Under the pieces are notes generated by a model. It ran no database searches, was not told the DNA's origin, and saw nothing but the letters and a program-made list of their open reading frames with translations. 7,350 nucleotides of DNA from Pseudomonadota bacterium (GTDB lineage: Bacteria; Pseudomonadota; Gammaproteobacteria; Burkholderiales; Ferrovaceae): NCBI GenBank assembly GCA_021794775.1, contig JAJYQG010000174.1:1-7350 (forward strand). Reading direction: 5' to 3'. Below, one piece after another: positions 1 to 5,172 of the stretch. The translations under genes and the position numbers were made by a program. Numbering within the stretch: the stretch's first letter is position 1; each line of letters opens with the position of its first letter.

Positions 1-323
1 CGGGCGTCACTGACCGTCAGATCGATGACGCCAGTGGCCCCGATATGTCACCGGGCGCCCTCGAGGCGTATGAATTGCTAGACCCATACGTGCTGGACGG
101 TACGGTTTCCCCCGACGTGCAAGAGCACATCTGCGAGCTCATTGACAATGCGGTCCAGGACGGCCGCCAGCATCATCTGGAGGTCCGTGAACTCATTGTC
201 CAGGCCGATTATTTCTCCCGGGTCATCATCCCCATTGTTCGCGGCATCGTGGCCACGGGCATCGTATCCCCGGACGCTCGCGATACCTTGCACATCTTCC
301 TGGCCGATCATGGTCATCTTTGA
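1..323 (+). CDS. 3' part of an unrecognised gene
   Basis: The reading frame is open from the window edge to TGA at 321-323. An internal ATG at 45 exists but has no Shine-Dalgarno sequence in front of it, and the upstream codons (TDRQIDDASG...) look protein-like, so I read this as a 5'-truncated gene rather than a 92-aa protein. Codon third positions are strongly G/C with many GAC, GAG, CTG and ATC codons, which supports real coding on this strand. The visible part is acidic and mostly helical-looking, with two similar short stretches (GTVSPDVQEHI and GIVSPDARDTL), perhaps a repeated helical unit. I do not recognise a family. It ends 7 bp before a strong promoter, so it belongs to the preceding transcription unit. 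Confidence 0.6.
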   Translation, partial: GVTDRQIDDASGPDMSPGALEAYELLDPYVLDGTVSPDVQEHICELIDNAVQDGRQHHLEVRELIVQADYFSRVIIPIVRGIVATGIVSPDARDTLHIFLADHGHL

Positions 324-329
324 AATTCT

Positions 330-358
330 TTGACATTGCTTGACCATGAGCATATAAT
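330..358 (+). promoter_or_regulatory. Consensus sigma70 promoter of the left operon
   Basis: TTGACA at 330-335 and TATAAT at 353-358 are separated by exactly 17 bp, a perfect match to the housekeeping sigma consensus in both boxes. The expected start of transcription is near 365, giving a leader of about 50 nt before the ATG at 418. A second TTGACC at 340-345 lies inside the spacer. Such an unregulated-looking strong promoter is typical of phage early genes. Confidence 0.85.
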
Positions 359-372
359 CCATTCCACGTCTT

Positions 373-397
373 CTGATACACGTTCATCCTGATACAC
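373..397 (+). repeat. Direct repeat CTGATACAC in the operon leader
   Basis: The 9-mer CTGATACAC occurs at 373-381 and again at 389-397, start to start 16 bp. Both copies lie just downstream of the predicted transcription start, where a repressor could block initiation or a protein could bind the leader RNA. A function as operator is inference; the repeat itself is directly visible. Confidence 0.45.
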
Positions 398-417
398 ATC
401 TACACGAGGAATCCATC

Positions 418-663
418 ATGGCTACCGAAACCACTCGCAAGATCCGCAAGGTGACCAAGGCCGCCCCCGCCAAGGGCGAGCCGGCCCACGTCACTCCCCT
501 CAAGGCGGTTTGTTCCACCCTCAAAATCGAGCCGCGTGCGGCGCGGCGAATCCTGCGGGCGAACAAGTTCGATTGGCACGCGCCGCGTGCCCGCTGGGAT
601 ATGCTGACCGACGTTCAGCTGTCCAAGGTGACTACGGTTCTCAAGGAGCATCGCGCCGCGTAA
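418..663 (+). CDS. Small basic DNA-binding-like phage protein
   Basis: This is an 81-aa protein, first gene after the strong promoter. The start is set by GAGGA at 406-410, seven bases before ATG 418. Residues 1-24 are Lys/Ala/Pro-rich and probably disordered. Residues about 28-80 form two or three predicted helices with a basic core (PRAARRILRAN) followed by an aromatic/basic segment (FDWHAPRARWDM). This resembles the small proteins common in phage early regions, whose C-terminal module looks like a helix-turn-helix or arginine-rich nucleic-acid-binding unit. DNA binding is inferred from charge and layout only; I cannot assign a named family. Its position suggests an early regulator or a nucleoid/host-takeover factor. 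Confidence 0.8.
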   Translation: MATETTRKIRKVTKAAPAKGEPAHVTPLKAVCSTLKIEPRAARRILRANKFDWHAPRARWDMLTDVQLSKVTTVLKEHRAA

Positions 664-668
664 TTCTT

Positions 669-698
669 CCCCCCGGCCACAAGGACGTGGCCACGGGG
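669..698 (+). other. GC-rich hairpin in the gap between two genes
   Basis: GGCCAC (675-680) pairs perfectly with GTGGCC (687-692) across a 6-nt loop. C-run bases at 671-674 can extend the stem by pairing with GGGG at 695-698 past a two-base bulge. It starts 5 bp after the stop of the upstream gene. No T-run follows, so it is not a standard intrinsic terminator; it may be a pause or processing site, or an RNA-stabilising structure. Confidence 0.45.
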
Positions 699-721
699 AA
701 CCTTTCCAACGGGGGAATTCC

Positions 722-925
722 ATGTCTAGCAATCCGGTTCTCATTCCTGAACTCATTGAGTTCGTCCGACGTATCGCTGAGCAGGAAGACCTGCTCGAAC
801 AGCCGCCCCAGACGCTCATCATTGCGGCCGTCCCCGCAGCGTACCGCGCCATCCAACGGGACGCTGCCAGGCTGGTCGCCAGGATGCACCAGCACGGGCA
901 GGGCGACCTGGGGGAATCACAATGA
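722..925 (+). CDS. Hypothetical 67-aa protein
   Basis: This short protein is probably helical (residues 9-57), acidic in its first half and Ala/Arg-rich in the second (PAAYRAIQRDAARLVARM), so it looks like a small helical hairpin. The leader has a G-tract, GGGGGA at 711-716, in place of a canonical Shine-Dalgarno, with an AATTCC spacer. The stop codon overlaps the next gene's start as ATGA (922-925), so the two are probably translationally coupled. I do not recognise the family. The gap, leader and overlap support a real gene. Confidence 0.65.
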   Translation: MSSNPVLIPELIEFVRRIAEQEDLLEQPPQTLIIAAVPAAYRAIQRDAARLVARMHQHGQGDLGESQ

Positions 926-1137
926 TGCGCCCATCTCACCCGTGCGCCATTCCCGGCTGTGAGAATCGCACATATGGCGATATCTGCCACTCGTGCGGCC
1001 GTGTATTGACGTACTGGCATCACAAGCCGCCAGCGGCACGTATCGTGCGGGTGCGCCAGCTGGACAAATGGCAGGCGCGCATGACGCGCGTAACGCCCGT
1101 TAATGTCGCCACCATGCGGAGGAAACGTCATGCCTAG
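922..1137 (+). CDS. Small zinc-ribbon protein
   Basis: This 71-aa protein starts in the ATGA overlap with the upstream gene. Its N-terminal third holds four cysteines, Cys8-X4-Cys13-X8-Cys22-X2-Cys25, a spacing typical of a treble-clef or zinc-ribbon knuckle (CAIPGC ... CHSCG). The rest is strongly basic, with many Arg and Lys and a WQARM/MRRKRHA tail, so nucleic-acid binding or contact with host RNA polymerase or a nuclease is plausible. The zinc site is read directly from the sequence; the partner is unknown. It overlaps the next gene by 8 nt. Confidence 0.7.
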   Translation: MMRPSHPCAIPGCENRTYGDICHSCGRVLTYWHHKPPAARIVRVRQLDKWQARMTRVTPVNVATMRRKRHA

Positions 1138-1345
1138 GGGAATATATCCACGTAAACCGAAAACCACCCCACAGGCCAATAAGGACCCCACGGGGGGAGG
1201 ATTAACGCGCCCCCAGCAAGCCGTCATTCACCTGCAACGAGCGTGGGCTTTGACGCTGGCCGACGTACGACGTGGGGCCGACCTCCGGGAACAAGACCTC
1301 GAGACCAAGCACGCCTTGACCTTACTCACTACACGGGAGAAATAA
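1130..1345 (+). CDS. Hypothetical basic 71-aa protein
   Basis: The start is fixed by the canonical Shine-Dalgarno GGAGGAAA at 1118-1125 just before ATG 1130. An in-frame ATG at 1103 has no such site. The N-terminus (PRGIYPRKPKTT) is basic and Pro-rich; residues about 25-65 look helical (TRPQQAVIHLQRAWALTLADVRR...). Openings like MPRGIYPRK are often seen at the start of small phage and mobile-element DNA-binding proteins, but I see no clear helix-turn-helix and make no functional claim. It overlaps the zinc-ribbon gene by 8 nt and is followed one base later by the next ATG. Confidence 0.7.
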   Translation: MPRGIYPRKPKTTPQANKDPTGGGLTRPQQAVIHLQRAWALTLADVRRGADLREQDLETKHALTLLTTREK

Positions 1346-1346
1346 C

Positions 1347-1472
1347 ATGTTGACCGCCTTCATTGTAGCCGCAATCGTGGGTCTCCTTCTCGGTGGACCG
1401 TTGGGAGCGGTCCTCGCAATGGGGGCCCTGTGGCTGTTGATTTTCATCATCTCCTTTCTGGCTCACATCTGA
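1347..1472 (+). CDS. 41-aa hydrophobic membrane peptide
   Basis: This short gene fills the space between two better-sized genes. ATG 1347 is preceded by GGGAGA at 1335-1340 with a 6-nt gap and begins one base after the upstream stop. The product is almost entirely hydrophobic: residues 4-23 (AFIVAAIVGLLLGG...) and 25-39 (MGALWLLIFIISFLA) could form one long or two short membrane helices separated by a GPLG turn. There are no charged residues. It could be a small inner-membrane peptide of the holin or superinfection-exclusion kind, but nothing in the sequence decides this. Confidence 0.6.
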   Translation: MLTAFIVAAIVGLLLGGPLGAVLAMGALWLLIFIISFLAHI

Positions 1473-1484
1473 AAAGGTATCATC

Positions 1485-1673
1485 ATGGAAAACGTCGAAT
1501 ATAAGATCGAGAAGAACAAGTTGGTCATTACCGTCGATCTGTCGAAGCGGCTCGGGCCGTCCAAAAGCGGCAAGACCGAGATGATTGCTACCACCAAGGG
1601 CAACACAACCTTGGGGACGGCAGACGGCATCAAGTTCGGTTTGAACGTCTACGCCCCAAGCAAGGCGAAGTGA
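1485..1673 (+). CDS. Conserved-type 62-aa phage protein
   Basis: ATG 1485 follows an AAAAGG purine stretch with about 7 nt spacing. The product reads as a compact all-beta small protein: an EYKIEKNKLVITVDLS strand pair, then a loop with GPSKSGKT, then further strands (MIATTKGNTTLG, IKFGLNVY). The pattern of ITVDLS, SKSGKT and GLNVY matches my recollection of a small conserved hypothetical protein widespread in phages and mobile elements of proteobacteria. SGKT resembles the end of a P-loop, but the protein is too short for an ATPase, so no nucleotide binding is claimed. Function unknown. Confidence 0.75.
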   Translation: MENVEYKIEKNKLVITVDLSKRLGPSKSGKTEMIATTKGNTTLGTADGIKFGLNVYAPSKAK

Positions 1674-1721
1674 TCGGCGGGGGGGCGCGCATCCCTTCAC
1701 GCGCATCATACGGGGAAAACC

Positions 1722-2021
1722 ATGGCCACCAAACTGACCTCACACCATTCTACCATGGTAGACCTGGTGGATAAGTTGGGGATCATCAAAGCCCAACGAG
1801 CCGAGTTGGAGGAGAAAGAGAAAAAGATCATTACACGGCTCAAAGAATATGAGCCCGACGAATACCACGGACGCCTGTACGATTGCGTGATCTTCGATCA
1901 ACCCCGCACGGTCATCGATTGGCGCACGATTGCCGACAAGTGCAAGATCGCCCCATGCCTCATCGCCCGCTACACCACCCAGACTCCATCGTTGACTTGC
2001 AAAGTGACGGCACGAAAATGA
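1722..2021 (+). CDS. Coiled-coil phage protein, 99 aa
   Basis: ATG 1722 follows ACGGGGAAAACC, another G-tract leader. Residues 12-45 form a clear amphipathic coiled coil (DLVDKLGIIKAQRAELEEKEKKI...), followed by a small beta/loop region (GRLYDCVIFDQPRTVIDW) and a helix plus strand to the end (...LTCKVTAR). This layout of coiled coil, then a strand ending in a DW motif, then a C-terminal VTAR is one I associate with a small family of conserved phage proteins of unknown role often found near recombination or replication genes. Its TGA overlaps the next ATG (2018-2021). Confidence 0.75.
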   Translation: MATKLTSHHSTMVDLVDKLGIIKAQRAELEEKEKKIITRLKEYEPDEYHGRLYDCVIFDQPRTVIDWRTIADKCKIAPCLIARYTTQTPSLTCKVTARK

Positions 2022-2227
2022 CCCCCATAACTTTTGTCATCGCCGCATGTCTACTCATCGATGTAGCCGGGTTGTTCAGCGGGATATGTTGCCTCATCGA
2101 TTGCTCACGGTTGCGCAAGCACACCTTGAGAGACTTGCGAGTTGCATCGCCGCCGCGCATGCGATACATTATTGGCGGTCGGGCGCAACCTGGGCGGCCG
2201 CAATCGCCATGGGATTCGGGGAGGTAA
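2018..2227 (+). CDS. Small single-pass membrane protein
   Basis: The start overlaps the upstream stop as ATGA, which argues for translational coupling. Residues 3-31 form one long hydrophobic stretch (ITFVIAACLLIDVAGLFSG...) containing cysteines, followed by a basic RLRK stop-transfer-like segment, giving an N-out/C-in single-pass topology. The C-terminal half (RVASPPRMRY...) is low in complexity and Arg/Pro/Gly-rich. A competing frame over 2100-2240 looks at least as protein-like, so the tail may be wrong or a frameshift may exist. Function unknown. Confidence 0.5.
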   Translation: MTPITFVIAACLLIDVAGLFSGICCLIDCSRLRKHTLRDLRVASPPRMRYIIGGRAQPGRPQSPWDSGR

Positions 2228-2235
2228 CCATTCCA

Positions 2236-2394
2236 ATGATCCGGATCGCGCCCGACCCTCTTGCAAGGTGGCGCATGCCCCCCGCGTGCTCGTTCTTCCC
2301 CGTTCGAGACTGGACGTGCGCCACCTTCCTCACCCGTCCTTCAATTGCTTGGCCCAATAGCACGTCTGGCCATTCACGTCCCCCGAAGCGATGA
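2236..2394 (+). CDS. Possible 52-aa protein at the convergent junction
   Basis: A strong Shine-Dalgarno, GGGGAGG at 2218-2224 inside the end of the upstream gene, lies about 11 nt before ATG 2236. Third positions up to about 2328 are mostly G/C, as in the other left-block genes. Against it: the product (MIRIAPDPLARW...) matches nothing I know, the frame contains the long inverted repeat, and its last 65 bp run antisense to the end of the replication gene. It may be a real leader-type peptide or chance. Confidence 0.28.
   Translation: MIRIAPDPLARWRMPPACSFFPVRDWTCATFLTRPSIAWPNSTSGHSRPPKR
2265..2327. terminator. Long inverted repeat between convergent genes, possible terminator
   Basis: AAGGTGGCGCA at 2265-2275 and TGCGCCACCTT at 2317-2327 are perfect 11-bp inverted copies. 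The 41-nt interior can fold further: several pairs continue inward, and CTCG 2289-2292 pairs with CGAG 2304-2307. On the minus strand it begins 2 bp after the stop of the replication gene. Neither strand has a T-run, so termination would need a factor or act by structure. The location between convergent operons makes a bidirectional terminator or RNA 3'-end protector the simplest reading. Confidence 0.5.
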
Positions 2395-4543
2395 TATCGG
2401 CTTGAATCAGGTTCGTCAGGACGTCATCCAATTCACGGCCCCTTAAATGGCGCGTAAGCCGGGTCAAAAACGACCGGGGTAAAACCCCCCGGTCGATCAA
2501 TTCCAGCTCCATCGGGCGACCTTGGGCGCGATGGCGCAATGATTTGACGCCCCAGATGATCCGTTCCACCAGTTTCGAACCCCGTTCCACCAGCGTGCGG
2601 CTGGCGGATTGTTCCACGCGGTAAGTCCATCGATCCGAGCACCATGAAATGAATTGGATGGCCCATTGGGCGATTGATTCAGTGATGATGGGGCGCATTG
2701 GGTCCAGCCCGACAGCCACGATGCCGGCGCAAATAAGGGCATTCTGGTTAGAACGGCCCCACATCTCAAAACCACCCCCTTGAGCCGATTTCTCCCTACA
2801 CATATACGCGAAATCCTCGAAGGCCAACGCAGCATTCCAGTTCTCAAATTGAATGCGCACGAAATCTCCATCCTTGCGTGGAGGATTGACGATAGCCAGA
2901 TTTTTCAAAGCCTTCTCGATGCGTGAGGGAAAAGTGCCATCACGGTTCTCATTGGGCTCGGCCATGCGGTCACCCGCATCCAACAGAATGAAACGATTGA
3001 TGAGCCCGAAACTCACATCACTCTCCGTGATGGCTTCCATGAGTTGTGTTGGTTGTGCCGCTGCGAATACACAGAAGAACGGATGATCCAATGGGGGGAC
3101 CGCTTGCTTGCGGCCGGGAAGGCCAGGCACACTACCGGAAGCTTTCCCATACAACTCCAACAGATAAGTAAGCACTTGGTAATCGGCCCCCCCTTGCGAA
3201 CGTGAAGCGGATTGAAGCTTACGCGCCGCTTCGTCCCACATCCATAGGGACATTCTTTTCTGAGCCAACAAATCTAGCATGGCGTGGTAGGATTGAAATC
3301 CTTGGAAAACAACGTCCCCCAACCCATTGCGCTTGACGCAGTTGAAGATGGCATTACGTGCAGAATCCTTGCCGGCAGCCGTGGGCGCCAGGCACAAGAA
3401 ATACGGTTGTAAAGGGGTATCCCAATTGCCTCCTACCACGTATCGATTTCTCGAGCAGAAGGAAACCGTCATCAACCCCACGCACAAATCAAACAGGGGT
3501 TGTTTAGTGAATGAAGTTTTTGAAGCCCATTTCGCTAGATCCCCCACGAGTCCAGGGACATTCAGTAGATTGGGGGGCAACTTCGGAACGTTCCCGTCTA
3601 CTGGAAGATCGACGTAATCGGGGACCTCAGATTGTTCGTGGATATTGAATCGAAGCCATTCCTTGACCCGGGCCAGATGACCCCCCGGCATGAATTGACT
3701 CAGAGTTGGCCATCCCGCTACATTGTCGCCCCTCATGAAGTGTTTGATCGTATTCTTGATAGTGCGAATCCGCTGCTCCTTGTCGGTCTCTTTACTACCC
3801 GCCGCCGCGAAGATGGCATCCATGAACCGAAACAACTGTTCTTCAGTCCATTTGGCACGGCACAATGCTCCAGTGATGGCATGCACATAATCGTGACGCG
3901 AGCCCTCGTCGTAGTAATATCCCAATACGGCTGCCGCTGCGATCATGCGGGTCTGTTGCTCCAACGTCGCACGCGAAACGACTTTGAATGGTTTATCTTC
4001 ATAGACCTCATACAACTCCCCCGTAGGATGGATCGATCCCGGCAAGACGGATTGTGATCCATTCGCACGGATCTCAACAATCGTTCCTAAATCCTTCAAT
4101 GCAAACTTTAAGGTTTTGGCATGTTGGACCCGGAACAGATAATGAGAACGAGGATTTCCTTTGCGGCCATAACAGAAGGTGGGAGGAAATAACACTCGAG
4201 CAGCGGCCACCGATTCTGGCATATCTAAATCGATGTCGATCACCCATTCGGAAACTTCTCCCCACAACCCCCCCACATTATTGTCTTTCCTGAAATACTG
4301 GGCGATGGTTTCTTCGGTCACGCGCAACGTGGTCCATCCTTCACCCGCCTGGGGATTCTTCCCCCGGGGAACCAACGGGACAGGGAGAATTCCTAGTTTC
4401 AACCATTTGTGAGCGATGAAACGTCCATTGATTTTTTGGGGGCCGTCCGATACATTATTGCCGTTCGATTCCGACGTACCTGAATGTCTCATCCGGCGCG
4501 CTGAAGACTCAACCTTCCGCGCGCCTTTTTTTAGTTTGCGCAA
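2330..4543 (-). CDS. Primase-polymerase / DUF3987 ATPase replication protein
   Basis: This is the replication protein, about 737 aa from a TTG start at 4543-4541, chosen because AAGGTGGAG (complement of 4551-4559) sits 7 nt upstream. ATG 4492 lacks a well-spaced site, and ATG codons at 4648 and 4624 fall in the predicted promoter. With this start, residues about 40-190 match a bifunctional primase/polymerase domain: basic GILPVPLVPRGKNP entry, catalytic D103-I-D105, SH at 133-134, and a closing GSIHPTG (169-175). Residues 209-285 look like a primase C-terminal helical linker. Residues about 315-560 are a DUF3987-type P-loop ATPase: Walker A APTAAGKDS (386-394), Walker B WMWDEA (D437, E438), an AAAQPTQL sensor region, and a GLINRF arginine-finger-like motif (R517). 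The product likely primes and unwinds phage DNA. Its own operon runs opposite to the flanking genes. Confidence 0.85.
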   Translation of the reverse strand: MRKLKKGARKVESSARRMRHSGTSESNGNNVSDGPQKINGRFIAHKWLKLGILPVPLVPRGKNPQAGEGWTTLRVTEETIAQYFRKDNNVGGLWGEVSEWVIDIDLDMPESVAAARVLFPPTFCYGRKGNPRSHYLFRVQHAKTLKFALKDLGTIVEIRANGSQSVLPGSIHPTGELYEVYEDKPFKVVSRATLEQQTRMIAAAAVLGYYYDEGSRHDYVHAITGALCRAKWTEEQLFRFMDAIFAAAGSKETDKEQRIRTIKNTIKHFMRGDNVAGWPTLSQFMPGGHLARVKEWLRFNIHEQSEVPDYVDLPVDGNVPKLPPNLLNVPGLVGDLAKWASKTSFTKQPLFDLCVGLMTVSFCSRNRYVVGGNWDTPLQPYFLCLAPTAAGKDSARNAIFNCVKRNGLGDVVFQGFQSYHAMLDLLAQKRMSLWMWDEAARKLQSASRSQGGADYQVLTYLLELYGKASGSVPGLPGRKQAVPPLDHPFFCVFAAAQPTQLMEAITESDVSFGLINRFILLDAGDRMAEPNENRDGTFPSRIEKALKNLAIVNPPRKDGDFVRIQFENWNAALAFEDFAYMCREKSAQGGGFEMWGRSNQNALICAGIVAVGLDPMRPIITESIAQWAIQFISWCSDRWTYRVEQSASRTLVERGSKLVERIIWGVKSLRHRAQGRPMELELIDRGVLPRSFLTRLTRHLRGRELDDVLTNLIQADIIASGDVNGQTCYWAKQLKDG
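2466..2495 (-). terminator. Intrinsic-terminator-like hairpin inside the replication gene
   Basis: CGACCGGGG (2471-2479) and CCCCGGTCG (2487-2495) form a perfect 9-bp stem with a 7-nt loop. Read on the minus strand the stem is followed at once by TTTTT (2470-2466), the full signature of a rho-independent terminator. It lies about 45 codons before the gene's stop. A translating ribosome could suppress it; the effect in the cell is unknown. Confidence 0.5.
4495..4532 (+). terminator. Intrinsic terminator facing rightward, inside the replication-gene 5' end
   Basis: GGCGCGC (4495-4501) and GCGCGCC (4519-4525) form a perfect 7-bp GC stem. After one mismatch, GAAG (4503-4506) and CTTC (4514-4517) extend it, leaving a 7-nt loop. 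Seven Ts follow directly at 4526-4532. This is a textbook intrinsic terminator on the + strand, yet no + gene lies just upstream: it would stop antisense transcripts crossing the replication gene before they reach the nucleotide operon. Confidence 0.7.
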
Positions 4544-4550
4544 TTTTGTT

Positions 4551-4559
4551 CTCCACCTT
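4551..4559 (-). promoter_or_regulatory. Ribosome binding site for a TTG start
   Basis: Read on the minus strand this is AAGGTGGAG, then seven bases (AACAAAA), then TTG in the frame of the replication protein. No other in-frame ATG, GTG or TTG upstream of the primase domain has a comparable site, so it decides the start. Confidence 0.6.
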
Positions 4560-4571
4560 AAACCGACGCCA

Positions 4572-4599
4572 TTGACTGAGAATTCTAAGCGTGGATAAT
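4572..4599 (+). promoter_or_regulatory. Promoter of the nucleotide-metabolism operon
   Basis: TTGACT at 4572-4577 and GATAAT at 4594-4599 are 16 bp apart, each one base off the sigma70 consensus. Transcription would start near 4606, about 45 nt before the kinase ATG at 4651. In the leader, GCTC (4605-4608) can pair with GAGC (4632-4635); whether that hairpin hides the G-tract ribosome site at 4639-4643 is not established. Confidence 0.65.
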
Positions 4600-4619
4600 G
4601 CCCCGCTCGTGGTTCGTCG

Positions 4620-4648
4620 ATCATACGCGCTGAGCAACGGGGGTTCAA
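4620..4648 (-). promoter_or_regulatory. Promoter of the replication gene
   Basis: Read on the minus strand, TTGAAC (4648-4643) and TATGAT (4625-4620) are separated by 17 bp. The start would be near 4613, giving a leader of about 70 nt before the TTG start. The -35 box overlaps the ribosome site region of the kinase gene on the other strand, and the promoter points directly at the + promoter at 4572-4599. Confidence 0.55.
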
Positions 4649-4650
4649 TC

Positions 4651-5172
4651 ATGCTAATCGTAGTTGAAGGAGTCGATGGAGCCGGAAAAACAACGCTCAT
4701 CGATTCCTTGGCCAGCCATTCCAAGAGACCATTTTGGCGTATTCAAGGTCTCAATCCATACCGGGACAGTGCTCCATTGGAGTCATTTCTCCGGTGGCTG
4801 AAGACAATTCCTCCCCATGTTGATATCGTCTGCGACCGAATCCCCCTTATCTCGGAACCCATCTACGGGACAATTCTCAGAAGTTTTGATCGGATGGAGT
4901 ATTTGGGCGCGAAGGAGATTGATGAATTCTTCCAATTGCCCCATCTACGCATCATCTATTGCCGACCGTCCCGGTACAAGTTGATTGACAGTGTTCAGAA
5001 AAATCCACAGTTGGCCGGAGTAGTGGAACACCTCGATGCATTGTTGAATCAATACGATCTCCGCATGGCTTGCTTGACACGGACTTACGGCATTCACATC
5101 CGCACCCATGACTTCACTGTGCCGGTGAAATCGTTCGATGACTTTTTCTTCGGGGGAAATGGGCAATCATGA
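4651..5172 (+). CDS. P-loop dNMP / thymidylate-kinase-like protein
   Basis: This is a 173-aa P-loop kinase. Start ATG 4651 puts the first beta strand at residues 2-6 and the Walker A loop GVDGAGKTT at 7-15 (K13); an in-frame ATG at 4591 lies within the promoter. The DRIPLISEPIYG motif (about residues 62-73) carries the Asp-Arg pair of the thymidylate-kinase group and resembles phage dNMP kinases. A later strand, IIYCRPSRYKL, and a YDLR segment near residue 139 fit the fold. Expected reaction: ATP-dependent phosphorylation of a (d)NMP, probably a pyrimidine. It is first in a coupled operon with pyrophosphatase and thymidylate-synthase genes, so the natural substrate is likely their product. 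It is shorter than cellular Tmk (about 210 aa), lacking a recognisable LID segment. Substrate is inferred. Confidence 0.8.
   Translation: MLIVVEGVDGAGKTTLIDSLASHSKRPFWRIQGLNPYRDSAPLESFLRWLKTIPPHVDIVCDRIPLISEPIYGTILRSFDRMEYLGAKEIDEFFQLPHLRIIYCRPSRYKLIDSVQKNPQLAGVVEHLDALLNQYDLRMACLTRTYGIHIRTHDFTVPVKSFDDFFFGGNGQS

Noticed and set aside
78..362. Minus-strand reading frame across the left edge
   Set aside because: Its start falls inside the consensus promoter at 330-358, and third-position bias supports the + strand gene instead.
400..1227. Long minus-strand reading frame (275 codons)
   Set aside because: It lies antisense to four + genes that have ribosome sites, start-stop overlaps and a consensus promoter; its product is rich in Cys/Arg/Trp/Gly as expected of a shadow of GC-rich coding DNA.
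1485..1673. SGKT in the 62-aa protein as a Walker A motif
   Set aside because: There is no GxxxxGK context, no Walker B and the protein is too short; likely chance.
1681..1704. Weak GCGC inverted repeat before the coiled-coil gene
   Set aside because: Only four self-complementary bases pair, with no T-run; too weak to call a terminator.
2471..2495. Same hairpin as a + strand terminator
   Set aside because: The T-run is on the minus-strand side only; the + side is followed by ATCAATTCC.
3632..4057. Plus-strand reading frame of 141 codons
   Set aside because: It is antisense to the primase-polymerase domain, whose catalytic motifs are clear on the minus strand.
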